In this document: piece by piece, positions 1-12,033 of the stretch
Position numbering within the stretch: position 1 is the stretch's first letter
Layout of the letters: each line of letters opens with the position of its first letter
From: Rotaria sp. Silwood1
Lineage: Eukaryota; Rotifera; Eurotatoria; Philodinida; Philodinidae
NCBI GenBank assembly: GCA_905250075.1
Contig: CAJNOP010000039.1
Location: 1,140,427 to 1,204,426 of the forward strand
Direction: 5' to 3'
Length of the DNA stretch: 64,000 nucleotides
Position numbers and translations under genes: made by a program
Notes under the pieces: generated by a model
What the model was told of the DNA's origin: nothing
The model's input: the letters and a program-made list of their open reading frames with translations, nothing else
Databases searched by the model: none

Positions 1-1574
1 TGGACAATTCATTTTTGTTTTTCATCGTCATATTCGCCGATGCATTAGAAATTGAAAGGAAGAATCGATTCAAACTTTGTTCACTAAAAGCAAATGGTTT
101 CTCATGATCTGATATTGTTAGTATGATATTAGAAAGTGTAAGTATGAACAAGTAGATCTTGTTTTGAATTATGTTTGTTTCAAGTTTTTTCCTTGTACTA
201 CCAAAGCCATCGAGTAAAAATATTGTAGGTAGTTCCGCAATATCACATTATAAGTGAAACACCATCTTGAACTATAATAGTTCGTCTACGATGAATATGT
301 TATTTTGCACCGAAGCTTTTTCTATCAAATATAAACAACAGATTTTCTAAAATTTCAAAAACTATAAACTTGCGAGCACACATTATTCAAATCTAAAAGA
401 ACCAGCAATCTTTATATACTAATATAACCACTATATAATATATTATATATTACAGTTGATACAAAAAATAATAAATACATAACTCCATATGCATTATTAA
501 TTTTTAACAGCAAGCCACATATTAATCTCAAAAAGACTGTTGATGAAAATACAATTATTGATTCTACAATATAACATCATCGTAAACTATTCAACACGTC
601 AACAAAACAAAATCAACTTAAAAATGATAGCTGTACATTGACAATTTTATTTTCTCGTATATGTAGCGTTGTTCATGAAATTTGATGAAACAAGCGATGC
701 TCCAGAACAAGAATTTCCAGCTTCTAATACAAAGCAGAAGAAATGTCGTAAGTTGGCAACTGTAGGAAAAGAATACCCCGAACAGCAATTTGAGTTCAGA
801 AAAAAAGAACGTTTTATAATACGCTTTAGTTATGAACAGAGGTAGGACGGTTGGGTTGAGAGTTTCGATTTGACTAACTGTATGAAACGGTCTCTGCTCT
901 GCTCTAAGTTGATCTGTTGTTTCAGTACAGCTCAGATCCCAGGAGTTGTTCAAACAGTTCTTTTGATAACAACTAATCTGCTTCTACAGTAGTTGCATTA
1001 AGGCGTTATCAGTTCTTAAGCTAGTCTGCTGGCTACTTTCATGTTTCGGAATATCGTCTAGCTGCTAGAATGAAAAATTTAATTCTTTCTTCACAGACAT
1101 TGTTTGCACTCACTATCCTGATGGGAATCAATTCTCATTATTTCGTCTAATTTCTCTTGGACACAGAGCAAGAAGAGAAAACTTCAACCAACTAAATTCT
1201 CAAAGTCCTGGCATCCAGTCAAACGGAGTGCTATCAGATAAAATTGAACAAACCGAATTTTCTAAGTGATATAATTCGATTACTTTTTCTAGAAGTAATC
1301 CGATACAAAACTCAAACAAAATCTATTCTCCAAATTTCATCGGTAGTTTATTATTGTTTAACATAGACTTAGGAGAAAAAAGTCCACAAATCAACTCAAC
1401 ACTGGTATAGCTAGATTTTTTCTTCAATACCGATTTGAGAAAAACATTCAATGAAATCAAGGTTGAAGTAATATTAATATATCTCTCCTTCAACATAAAT
1501 ATTCAACAGAAATCAGATGAGGAAATATTTCTCTTCACCATGCATCTAAGAAAATATTGAATTAACTGAATTAT

Positions 1575-1680
1575 TGAAGGGTGTAGGCGTGCGTGTGTAC
1601 GTTGATTCTGGTCTTATCTTCATGCATACAATATAATTACACACCCTCATGCACTCACCATACAACACACACCCTCACTG
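1575..1680. repeat. G-rich/C-rich hairpin-like repeat, copy 1
   Basis: A GT/G-rich arm (GGGTGTAGGCGTGCGTGTG) is followed about 40 bp later by a CA/C-rich arm with two ACACACCCTCA-like blocks. The spacer contains GTCTTATCTTCAT. The arms are imperfectly complementary. Confidence 0.5.
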
Positions 1681-4074
1681 ATGGTCCACGATTTTTAACA
1701 TTCATTTATCAGCAAATTTGAACAAGCAGTGTGACTGCTTTTACAGCATGACAAGGACGATCCATAGGATGTAAGTTAATAATATCTACCACAAACTTAT
1801 AACTAGTTATTACGATATTCGTTTACTCTTTCTATCTATTTAGAAAGGTGAGTCAAGTCCACTCCACGTGATTGTCTTCAAAAAAAATATACGGTCTATT
1901 TTCAAAGTGAACATGAAAAGTAGAACTTTTGATAAAATCAAATGATGCCTTCTACGACAGGCCAGCTATTTGAATATAACATTCAATGAATTATTATCGG
2001 TAATATGAGTCACAAATCTATACCAGTATCGTCAATCCAATACTACCTCTGATGGACGAATATACTGCACTACATAACATTATAATATCGGTAAGAGAAC
2101 TAATAAATTTAATAGAAAAGAGATGAAGATGGTCTACTTTAGGTACAGTCAATCGATTGAATATGATAAACCCAGCATTATTTTGTGTCGTTCGATTTGA
2201 ATTACAAATTAAAACTGGCAAGTTTTGAATAATGTTACAAATGTAACGAATGTAGAACTTATCTTTTTCATAGATTTGTACCTTGCACAAGATTGATGGG
2301 AAATTTTGAATTTCCATTTCAGTAAATGACGAGAGAATGAAGTAGTGATCTTCAATGTTTCGATGGCTAACTTGCAAAGGTTCGTCAATGCCATGAAATA
2401 CTTTTCTGGTCCGGGTCTATCTCAGATCGTACAGTTGGTCAACATCAAGGCAATTAGATAAGTTCTTACAGTGTGTACCTCTAATTCTGTTTGATGAAAT
2501 GTAACATTCTCTTCCTTATCTTGTTCGCGTTATCAACGTTGTCATCATTCTATCGATGTTTGACAATTCTCTTTACAGTTAAATTTTCTCGTCTCTCATG
2601 ACCGATTCGTTGTTTTAGGATACAATCGCTGATCTTCAAACATTAAGTGTAAAAGACGAGACCAATTTCGGTCTCCATTGAGAACATTTAGTTAATGCTT
2701 ATCGCGTATGTCAGAAGAGCTGATAAGAGCATGAAAAAGCTTTAAAGGTAAAGCTAGATAATGTAATAAAGTCATTGAATGCTCTTATGTTGGTTAACTT
2801 TTTGTTATCGTACTAATAAAGAAAAATATCCTAAGTAATGTTCTTGTGACAAGTAATTATTTGAGTGAACATGTATCGTGTGAAGAACAATTTTGAATTA
2901 TGTTTCAACATTCATTTGTTTGATCTATATCACTTCTCTCAATATTCTAGGCGAAAAAAAATAAAAAATAAAGAAAAGGAAATATAAAAGAAATGATCAA
3001 AAGACATTCTAATACAGAAGCCAAATCACTGATGATAAGCTTCTGTGCGAAAAAAAACGAAGTAGAATGAAGAACATTAATTACCTATATATTGAGCGTA
3101 TAACTGTCGGCATCTCATTCTGCTCATCACAGAGATGAGTTGTAGTGTCTTTATAAGCCATCTAAAATAAAAAAGAAGAAAAAGAATATTGGACAACAAT
3201 AACATAAAAAATGATGAATACTTATTATTGGATCGAAAAAAAAAACGAAAAGTAAAAGTTTGTTCACAGAATAGAATAATGCACAAAAAGCTCTCAAGTT
3301 AGTTGATAACTAAACCAGCTAAAGACTGTAAGCTAACTAGATTGTATTAATTTTCAGGTTATATTGAAATTAAGAAAAGTAATTTGACACAAAAAAGATG
3401 CATGTAAAATATATTTCTTGGTAACACAATTATAGCTGTTATACTTTCACATTACTATTTTCTATCGAAATAATTATTGTATTGCTGAATGAAATGACGA
3501 AATGAATCACATTCGATGAAGCATATATAAATGCTTCGCTTTCATACATTTGTATATTTGATCGACATGACAACACGATGTGGACATGTAACAATCTCAA
3601 CTCTGTTGATTGTTTATCTTTGATCATGCTTCTGTGTTGATATATAGCGACATTTTTTCGTATGCCGTAAAAGAGAAGAAATTGAGCGAGTAGTTTACAT
3701 AACTGATGAGTCATTAATGTTGAGACAATGCTTACCTATTGTGAGTGACGGTACTATTGTATGGGCATAGTTTTCTAGTCACTGCAGTTACATGGCTGAT
3801 TGATGAAATACATGATCGAAGTCAGAGGCAAACTCAATTAATAAAACAACTTAATATACTCTCTCCATATTTTTTCAAAATCATGATTTGTATCCGTCAG
3901 ATAAAATGAGTCTTACTTTCATTTTTTCGACATTATTAAATTTTCAAGAATGAAAAGAAACAAGTGATGGTATGCTTGCCTTAGTTTTGACAGGCATTAC
4001 TATGCCATTTTCTTTGTCCAAATTCAGTTATTTTCTATTTATGCAAGAAAATTTTCTTCATCAATGATGTAGAT

Positions 4075-4148
4075 AGGTGTGGGTGTATAGATGCGTAGTT
4101 GTGTGGTAGAAGTGAGGGTGGATATCCCATTGATTAGGCATCCACATC
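4075..4148. repeat. G-rich/C-rich hairpin-like repeat, copy 2
   Basis: Contains AGGTGTGGGTGTA, further G-rich blocks, and a short CCACATC arm. A weak, asymmetric member of the family. Confidence 0.35.
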
Positions 4149-4681
4149 ATCTAGTGCGAGAATTCGATTAAAGTGAAGTGGAACTCCTGAAAACGAGTAA
4201 GTAAATCAGGATTTATGCAAAGACTTGCAGGCTCGTTCCTTGCAGATGAAAGTGGAAAAGGCTGGAAGTATAACCTATTTCTTGAAAAATTTGCAGAAAA
4301 AATGAACCTCAACAATAAGATTCTCTGAAAAATTTCTTAATTTTCTATAGAAGGACAAGGTAGAACGCCAATGGTTTTGGGATTTAGGTATGTGCCGAAA
4401 GGTGCATATTTCATTTCACATCCAAAGACAGTTGATTAGAGAACGTTACGATAGCATTGTTCAGGTTACCGTGTGCTATTGTTGCTACAATATGACTGAT
4501 CATAATAAGCTTCCTAGTTTTACTCTGTAGAATTCTTATATGAAATATGTTAATCATAACGCGAATAATTATGAATGAGGAATATGTAAGAACAATAGAT
4601 GAGTTCGCAATTCAGATCAAATTGAGCACTCATCTTTAGGTGGTTCGATCAATCAATAGGGGAGAATTAATTCTTTATCAA

Positions 4682-5455
4682 TTAGTGATACTTCTGTAAG
4701 TCGACATAGAACGTAAATTTGTAACATTTTTTTGTCAAGTCCGTGGCTGCATTGATAAACATCGTTCCTGAGCCTCTTCTGGAATATTTAAAACCTGAGC
4801 TGTCATGTACATGTCCAAAACAATGAACTTTCGGTTCTATTCTTTGACGAATTTCTTTAATTAAAGTCCTTGAACCCCAATGTCCGTATACACCGTGAAT
4901 AGCATTCTTACATTTGACACACGGCTCTATCGATTCGCCTTGCTCTGGCTGATAGGCTAAATCCAAAATGTATCTGGGTGGAATATGAGTCATCAAGATG
5001 TCGATATTAGCTGGTATCGAGGACAATTTCAGAGACTGATGTTCGGTAAACGACCAAGAGCAACCATAAATCGATATCCCTTCTACTTCGATCAGTTCAT
5101 CGTCTAAGTAGTGACAATTAGTCAGAATTCGTGACTGAATTTCTTCCTTCGTTAGATTTTGAAATCCGAGTTCGTGGTTGCCGCATATGACAATCTTATC
5201 TCGATGTGGCAATGTGCCTAACCAGTTATTAAAGGCTACTGTCGACTCAGTAACACGTGCATTGTATGAATTATGCCAATCTTGCTTGTTTGTGAAATCA
5301 CCACAATGGAGAAGTATATCACCATCAGGTATGACGAGTTGATCATGTTTGTTGTGAGTATCAGAGAGGGCGACCACACTGATCAATTTATACCGTCTTT
5401 GATTTTCATAATAACCGGCAGGTTTTGGAAGATCGATCAATTCGAATGATGCCAT
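4682..5455 (-). CDS. Calcineurin-like metallophosphoesterase (MPPED-type)
   Basis: A 257-residue protein on one uninterrupted exon, predicted to hydrolyse phosphate esters at a two-metal centre. The metal-binding signatures are in the expected order: SDTH (Asp32, His34), GDILLHCGDF (Asp46, Asp53), CGNHE (Asn93, His94), THIPP (His157) and GHVH (His215, His217). This layout and length fit the MPPED1/MPPED2-like class of cyclic-nucleotide or phosphoprotein phosphoesterases known in animals and fungi. There is no signal peptide or membrane segment, so it is probably cytosolic. The start is the first ATG in a frame that is open through to the stop. The lack of introns is unusual beside its intron-rich neighbours and could mean retroposition or transfer, but sequence alone does not decide this. 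The substrate is unknown. Confidence 0.85.
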   Translation of the reverse strand: MASFELIDLPKPAGYYENQRRYKLISVVALSDTHNKHDQLVIPDGDILLHCGDFTNKQDWHNSYNARVTESTVAFNNWLGTLPHRDKIVICGNHELGFQNLTKEEIQSRILTNCHYLDDELIEVEGISIYGCSWSFTEHQSLKLSSIPANIDILMTHIPPRYILDLAYQPEQGESIEPCVKCKNAIHGVYGHWGSRTLIKEIRQRIEPKVHCFGHVHDSSGFKYSRRGSGTMFINAATDLTKKCYKFTFYVDLQKYH

Positions 5456-5966
5456 ATAGTATAAATCGGAGAGATATTATGGTAACCCGTTTGATCTTGC
5501 TACCACCTTACGACGAAAAGTATGAATCAAATCTATTGATGATGAAAGTCGACACCTAAAAGGAGACTGTAACAATCACATGCTTTTTATGTTCTGTTCT
5601 TCTCATTGCGACAGATTTGTTGTTTTTGCAAAAAGAGCAACCATTAAAGGAGACTTTCAAAAAAAATGAGAATGAAACAATAGACTCTATAGATGGCAGT
5701 AAATAAGATATTCTCGTTACTACATCTCTTGTGGAGTTTAGAGTACGAAGCTCACACATTCTTGAATAGTTTCTTCTCTACACCGATTTCGATCTAAGCA
5801 AACAAACTGTTCGAATAAATGAACAAGCAGATTTCTTTGCCACTCGTGATCATGAGCTTCTTGGTAATCGGCATAGATAGGGTTGTTTTGGCTTTCAAAT
5901 CTGAAAGAAACCAAGCTAGTGGCAAGATCTTGTTAACTTACATCTATTTGAAAATACGACGTAAAT

Positions 5967-6007
5967 GCGTGTAGGTCATCTATAGGTCCATATCCACACT
6001 CACACTT
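5967..6007. repeat. G-rich/C-rich hairpin-like repeat, copy 3
   Basis: GCGTGTAGGTC is followed within about 20 bp by CCACACTCACAC. The arms are short and imperfect. Confidence 0.45.
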
Positions 6008-6134
6008 TATATCTAAGCCTTTAATCAATCACATATGTTAATACGATTTGTTTTATAGTTGCCACAATGTTAATATACGAAAAGTTAACTCTGCTTGTGC
6101 AAGCATAAGAGAAACAATATAGAATGTGTAGAAG

Positions 6135-6170
6135 TAGGTGTGGCTATGGGTTTCTCTTTATCCACACCTA
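6135..6170. repeat. G-rich/C-rich hairpin-like repeat, copy 4
   Basis: A perfect 9-bp inverted repeat, TAGGTGTGG at 6135-6143 and CCACACCTA at 6162-6170, encloses an 18-bp spacer rich in TTTCTCTTTAT. Confidence 0.6.
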
Positions 6171-6342
6171 TCCAAGAATTTTCATCATTATGATAAAAAG
6201 GTGTTTCATAAAATGCTATCGATTATTCAAAATTTCGTCGTCCTCGTTGTATTATTAGGGATGACGATAATGAAATTTCGATGTTACCGATCAACAAAAT
6301 CAATGTGCTAAAATAATTCATTTATTATGAAGTGAAAAACAG

Positions 6343-6623
6343 ATTTTACCATGCGCATTTAATAAACGAGATGGATTATATGCTGATGAACATGGCCGTC
6401 CAATGGTGACGAAACTTAATGGTTTATTTAAAGTTATTGAAAATGATGGTTCGAAATCGTATGAATCTAGTGTATCGTACAGTAAGTTAAATCTGAAAAT
6501 AAAACTAGAAAAATAATTCTTCGCTATTAATTAGGAGTTACCATGGATTCATTATCAAACATCTATCTATGTCATCAAATAAATAATCGAATACGAAAAT
6601 ACTATCGTAACGACAAACTAGAT
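6343..6623 (+). pseudogene. Possible NHL-repeat gene relic, two exons
   Basis: Two coding-like blocks (6343-6481 and 6535-6623) are joined by a 53-bp GT-AG gap in matching phase. The second block contains NIYLCHQINNRIRK, which resembles the core of an NHL beta-propeller repeat (normally NIYVADxxNNRIRK). The reading frame then runs straight into the G-rich arm of a hairpin repeat and stops. No start codon, further repeats or downstream exon is visible, so I read it as a relic. NHL repeats form protein-interaction propellers, and nothing more can be said about function. The family match rests on a single degenerate repeat. Confidence 0.3.
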
Positions 6624-6672
6624 GGGTGTGGGTGAGGTATGGATCATTTATAGGTTCACATTCACACACAAT
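6621..6672. repeat. G-rich/C-rich hairpin-like repeat, copy 5
   Basis: GATGGGTGTGGGTGAGG, then an AT-rich spacer, then TTCACATTCACACACA. It abuts the NHL-like relic. Confidence 0.5.
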
Positions 6673-7587
6673 CGGACAAAAGCAAAAAGATTTACGATAA
6701 ATGCAAGCACAAGCAATGCTATAAAAATGTTCCCCTAATAAAGATCTTTGCAGTTATTGGTTCACAAAAGCAATTTTTTGTGTTAGAAACATGTTTTTCA
6801 CATAGGATTCTTCTAGATGATACAAGTTTGGTTTGTTATTCAACGCTTTGATATACGGACTTTTTTGGCTTTTTTCTTTTTAGTTCCAGCAAAGAATATA
6901 ATAACTTTTGTGACGTATTTCATGCATTGAACTACATTTTAAAAAAATATCTATGTACAATACTTTCAAATAGTCAATAACCTTCAGTGTGTTAGATGAT
7001 TGGACGAACCCTGTAATAATTTCAACATGTTGTTTTTTTCAACATCATTAGGTATCTACCTATTTTTATGCTATTTTTGCAATGGTGTTGTGTATTATAC
7101 TTTTGTATTCTTTTCTGCAGAATATGACTGTATTTTCGTTATTCAGACGACTGACAAGTAACGTTCATCGAGATTTGATTCACCTAACTATAGATTCGCA
7201 GGATAGAAATATGGACATAAATGCAACTATATCTAAACGTACAGTGAATACAGTACTAGATAAATAAAAGAAATGACTCGACCTAGAACAATGATTCAGT
7301 TCACAAGACCAGTTTCTTCATAATATAAAACTTGATATTCATGTTGATAAAGAAGTAAATCTTGTTTCAGCATGCCATATTTCTCTAATGAAGTTCAGTT
7401 TATATATGGAACGTGATTGGTTTTTCAACAAAAAACTTCGTCAGTTTTTTTTTATCATTGCATTGCTGTAACTTTATTTCCTTTTTTATTTAATATTGGT
7501 CTTAGAATTTTACTTCTGGGTTTCAAATGACAACTGAGTACAGTGAATCAGAATTTTTTTTATCATATATTAATGCACATCGAAAAG

Positions 7588-7670
7588 TTGTGTGTCTATG
7601 GATGAGGGTGTGGGTTGGTGTGTGTGTTAGTGTTCATAAAAAAAAGATAAGAATCACATCCGCACCCAAA
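7588..7670. repeat. G-rich/C-rich hairpin-like repeat, copy 6
   Basis: GATGAGGGTGTGGGTTGGTG followed by a T/G run, an A-rich spacer containing AGATAAGAATC, then CACATCCGCACCC. Confidence 0.5.
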
Positions 7671-8529
7671 TTTGCAATCATAAGAGTATTCTTACGAGTG
7701 AGTAAGAACACGTTTAGGAATTAATATGAATTGCTAACATGACAAGCAATAGATCTCTATTTCATAGATATTTTCTTATCGTTTTCTAGCAGTTCGTTTG
7801 ATTTAAGTGAAAGTAGAACGGAAAAGAAAGAAATCTGAAAGAAGTTTTTAATAATTTCTGATAAATAAGAAGATCAGTGATAGATAATTGGTTATATTTG
7901 ACAAATAAATTAAAAATGTGCTTTCAAGCTTCTTTATACAGCCTTTTCATCTACCTACTGCCTATAAGTATTATTTAAGGTACGATAATATTTCTAGTAC
8001 ATTTATATATGATCTAAGTTTTTCAGTTTGATACACAATTTTAAAATATATACTTAGAAGACACTGTATTTCTGTATTGTTCGTTTTCAAGCTTGTTTCA
8101 TTAATCATCGATGTTAAATGCATCGACGCCCAGTTTCTTTTTTATATTTTAGTATTTTGCGTTATTTTAGTCTTACAAGTATATTAGACATGTGTTTATA
8201 TTAAGCATAGCTGACACACTAATAGAAGTGAATAATGCACTAGCAATGCTGTGTGAAGGTGAAGACTGCTTTCAAACTAAAAGGATGGGGAAAAATAGCG
8301 CATATTATTTTTTTTTCTTTTTCTCCGTTTTCTCTCGTTTCTTGACAGTTGATTATACAAGGATGTGCATTATTTGTTTTTTAATAGTTACAAAACTACG
8401 CTGTGAAAATAAAAAGAAATTGTCTCTTTCTGCTGGATATAAAAATTTTTTTTTTTAATTTTCTTTCTCTGATTCTATTGTTATTCTAGACTTCTTAAAA
8501 GATAATTATTCGATTCCAATAACATCATC

Positions 8530-8892
8530 ATGTCATCACATATTACTGATATTGAAGGTGATTGGAATATTGTTGATTATCCCGAACATCCTGGATATGT
8601 TAACTGTAAAATTGAAATAAAGGGTCATGGTCTAGATCCGAATGTGTTTAAGCTTAATATGCACGCGGTGAATGATCTAAGTTGTATTTTGAAACATAAT
8701 TCTACGACTAATCAATGGGAAATTTCTGATTTCTTTTCAAGAGAAATGAATGGTTCACCAGAAGAGATGGATAAAGAAGATGTCTTCAGAAAATTAATCA
8801 CTAGTTTACAAAAATTAGAAGTTCAAGACGAACAACAATTGATTATTACAACAAATGATAATGAACAAATTCGATTAGAACGTTTGCCGTAG
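8530..8892 (+). CDS. Hypothetical 120-residue protein
   Basis: A complete small open frame from ATG to TAG with balanced composition, not the low-complexity look of random frames here. I do not recognise the family. It starts with an acidic segment and a GDW motif (about residues 10-12), followed by alternating hydrophobic/polar stretches and a C-terminal LIITTNDNEQIRLERLP strand-like end. That pattern would suit a small beta-rich cytosolic fold such as lipocalin/FABP-like or META-like, but this is only an impression. There is no signal peptide or transmembrane segment. A splice acceptor (TTCTAG) lies about 40 nt before the ATG, so a spliced 5' leader is likely. An AATAAA at 9043-9048 could be its polyadenylation signal. 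No neighbour suggests a role. Confidence 0.6.
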   Translation: MSSHITDIEGDWNIVDYPEHPGYVNCKIEIKGHGLDPNVFKLNMHAVNDLSCILKHNSTTNQWEISDFFSREMNGSPEEMDKEDVFRKLITSLQKLEVQDEQQLIITTNDNEQIRLERLP

Positions 8893-11800
8893 TAGTGTCA
8901 TGATTAATGACAAAGAATGTATTTTGTTTTAATTTAGCAGACAAAGCAATAGACAATGAATATTTTGATTGTATAGCTTACTAATATTTTTTATATTTAT
9001 TCAACTAACATATTTAATCATTTTAGTTAGTAATTTCATAGAAATAAATAAAATATAAGTTTATTATCGTCGAAATAAGAATTTAAACTATGAATATTTT
9101 GCTCTTATTAATCCAATAGGATATCGATGAATGATGTGAAAAATCAAATTTAAGAAAACTATTGAAAATTGCAAAAAATAGTTTGAATAGAAAAGTATTA
9201 AAATAAAAAGTGTTTTTGAAAGATTTCTTTTTCAGTCTAGAAGAAATGTAATCGATAATATTGTTAACCAATGATGACTTGAGTATTTTTTATTTTAAAA
9301 TTTGATATTAGTAATATAAATTGATCCCAATGTCATTTACAGCGTAACTATCAAAATTGATCACAGTTATCTAACAATGAAATTTGTGTCTTACTCGCGC
9401 TGTGATTGACTTTCATTCTTGACATATTCAACAACAAAGCTGCCTTCCAATCAGATGTGCTATGTAATAATAATTTCAATAAATTCTTTGAGATTAATCA
9501 CCAGTAGTTGGCTGTCAAATCGATTGTCATAGCTGGTCGACGATGTTATGTAAAAAAAAGATTATGACATATACTATATCTTGTATGCAAGACTTCTATT
9601 TCAATCCAATGCAATGACTCGCTCAACATTTCAATACGGCTTCGGCCGAATCGGCAGTGTGTACCATGTCATAAGAGCTACAGTACTATAGGAACACACG
9701 AATACGAAGGCCAAGATTTTCTTAAAATACTTCTCTTTTATTTGAATTCTTCAACAAAAGTGACATATTGAAAACAATTTCTTATTAATAACATTTGCAT
9801 CTACGATTGACGTCTGGGTATACGGGTCATTTCTTCGACGACACACCCGCACATACCCTCGAAGTGATGCTAATATTCCATATGAATCATCTATTTATTC
9901 CACAGCACCTGACAATACAACTATTTATGATTATGTAACTAAAATCGTTGTGACAGCAGAACCTATTCAGATTAATGTTCACTTCTCACTGATCAAAGCA
10001 CTAAAATTGAGATATTCAATGTCGCTCGAGACTCTATTGTCTATAGTCGATCTGTCGTAAGTAGAACATTGAACATACTCATCAGATGCAGAAGTTTCAT
10101 TAATATTTTTCACGGGATTAATGCGACTACTCTGTTGAAGAGATATCTTGCTGTTTTCCATCTGTTAAACGTTTAATTGTACCAATCATTGAGTCAAGAT
10201 CAGCTATGATTCATCGTATTGATGAATTCAAATAACTAACGAGTACATCATTTTTTTACATTTTTATCCAAGACAAACTTATAACAATACAAATATAAAC
10301 TTGATTCTATCTGATTTTTCTATTAAAGCATTTCATTTTCTTATCTCCTATTGCATGGTCATCACGTTTATTTTGCCTATCGGTTTGCTTCAATAATAAG
10401 TTCACGTTGAATTTAATGCATTGTCTATACCTTCTATACAAATTGTAGTTTTAGTCCAAAAAAGGTTTCATAAGAATGAAATGACAAAATATATTGGTAT
10501 TTGCATCGGACTAAAATAATCCTGACTATTCATTATCGATGAAATCTTCTAATGAGAGAGATGACAACAAAACTTAGCCGGTTGGGACGGTTTGTAATTG
10601 ATGCCAGTTTTGATTGATCATTCCACATTGAGTTGACGATCAATGGGAGACAACAGACATGTGGATTTATTTGGAAAAAGTATTCTCTTTGTTCCACTTC
10701 GAAGTTAGTTTTATCGAAGAATCAATCGATATTTTAGTGAACATATCGTTCATGGTTGCGAATATATTGACTTGCACCAATAAGCACGACAATAAATCCA
10801 TTGATCATGTTTCACATTGTGATCGGTACTTACGCGTCGCGTCAATCGTTACAACATGGCTAACAATCGAGTGGACACTTAGTATAAAACAAATATCGTC
10901 GTGTTCACGTGAATCTCATACAAACTTGTTAATTGATTCAACTGACAATGAAAATTTCGTTGATTCCATGTCACGACTACTGATCAGTATGATTAGTGTT
11001 GACTTTATCCAATCGATGAAGTTCGATCCTAATTTTGATAGTTGTTGCTGTCATAGGATCGATGTTGATCGTCAACATGAGAAGAGAAATAAAGTTCTTC
11101 GACCATTAGATTCGAATCAAGACTCTTTCCATTGATGTTGAATTTTTAAGTAAAGGACTTCGTTATCGGTGTGATTGAAATTCTAGTTCGATCTATCTAG
11201 TTTTATCAATAACGCACAGTAGGCGAGTTTTATACTTCATACACAATCACTTTATTCCAGTTTGAGGACGAATCTGATATTGTGAAAGATTGTAGGTGTT
11301 AAATGACCAAAAAACAAGTGCCGATTGTTCTTTCGAATTGCAATCTTTAAGTAGTGTTAATAAAGTAGAAGTTGTCGTTTCTGTGACCTCACAAAGAAAG
11401 AAACATAATCAACATTTACAGTAATAGCTGTTCAGTTCATCGCCAATATCATTTGTGTTCAGTTTAAATGATTTCTGGCAATCCTATAGTGCCTGTTTAA
11501 CAACATCTTCATATGATTACAGGTGATGGTCATCTCTTTGGTACAGATTTCATTTTTATCGACTGATTTCAAAGTTTAACAACGATGTTCAGAATGATGT
11601 TAGTTCTAACTCAACAGTACGATAAATAACTACCAGCTTAAGATAGTTGTAAACTATGATATTTTTCTAACGATCTTGTCCTATGAGACGGGAACTATAA
11701 CAATCAGAAACTATTGTAAGGTTAACAATTGTACAAAATAGAGTCAGACATCTCTAATCAGCAGCTATTCGAGTAAGAGACAATGTTCCAATAATCTATT

Positions 11801-12030
11801 CATTTTCTCCCACTTGTATGCCATATTTTGAGCTGATATCAGTCCAATCTTGATCGACTGTGATGTTCATTGACTTTACAGTGTACTTGCATATAGAGAA
11901 ACTATTTTAGATCAAATGTAGATACTAGTGACTAATCCATCTTTCGAAGATATCTAAGATTAATTGCACGAACAGGAGTGTCAGTATGTGTGATGTAGTG
12001 AAACGTAGATTGACTTCCATACGCACACCC
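8893..12030. other. Intergenic stretch without recognisable gene
   Basis: Several 60-160-codon open frames occur on both strands (for example plus-strand 10659-11135), but none shows a domain or splice-consistent extension. Overlapping open frames on opposite strands near 9850-10160 look like degraded coding DNA. One G-rich/C-rich hairpin lies at 9813-9860 and another at the right edge. Confidence 0.45.
9813..9860. repeat. G-rich/C-rich hairpin-like repeat, copy 7
   Basis: CTGGGTATACGGGTC, a 15-bp spacer, then ACACACCCGCACATACCCTC. Confidence 0.5.
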
Positions 12031-12033
12031 TCA
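11975..12033. repeat. G-rich/C-rich hairpin-like repeat, copy 8
   Basis: GGAGTGTCAGTATGTGTG, a spacer with GATTGACTTCC, then ATACGCACACCCTCA. Its right arm touches the stop codon of the class B GPCR gene on the minus strand. Confidence 0.4.

Larger units (their letters stand above)
1..4681. other. Long stretch without a recognisable gene
   Basis: AT-rich DNA with only short open frames on both strands and no recognisable domain. A minus-strand frame near 2018-2394 reads smoothly and ends at a possible splice donor, but I do not recognise the protein and cannot extend it. Two G-rich/C-rich hairpin-like copies lie in this stretch (about 1575-1680 and 4075-4148). Confidence 0.5.
5456..8529. other. 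Intergenic stretch with relics and hairpins
   Basis: No intact gene is recognised between the phosphoesterase and the 120-residue orphan. The stretch holds four G-rich/C-rich hairpin copies and an NHL-like relic near 6343-6623, listed separately. The remaining open frames are short and low in complexity. Confidence 0.5.

Noticed and set aside
618-953. Minus-strand frame of 111 codons
   Set aside because: Low-complexity Phe/Leu/Ser-rich translation of AT-rich DNA, no domain, no splice support.
2018-2394. Minus-strand frame that could be an exon ending in a GTACAA donor
   Set aside because: Unrecognised protein, stop close upstream, no partner exon found; too weak to list as a gene.
10659-11135. 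Plus-strand frame of 158 codons with a DRY-like string
   Set aside because: Considered as a GPCR fragment, but there are no helices with the right spacing and no family motif; likely a chance frame.
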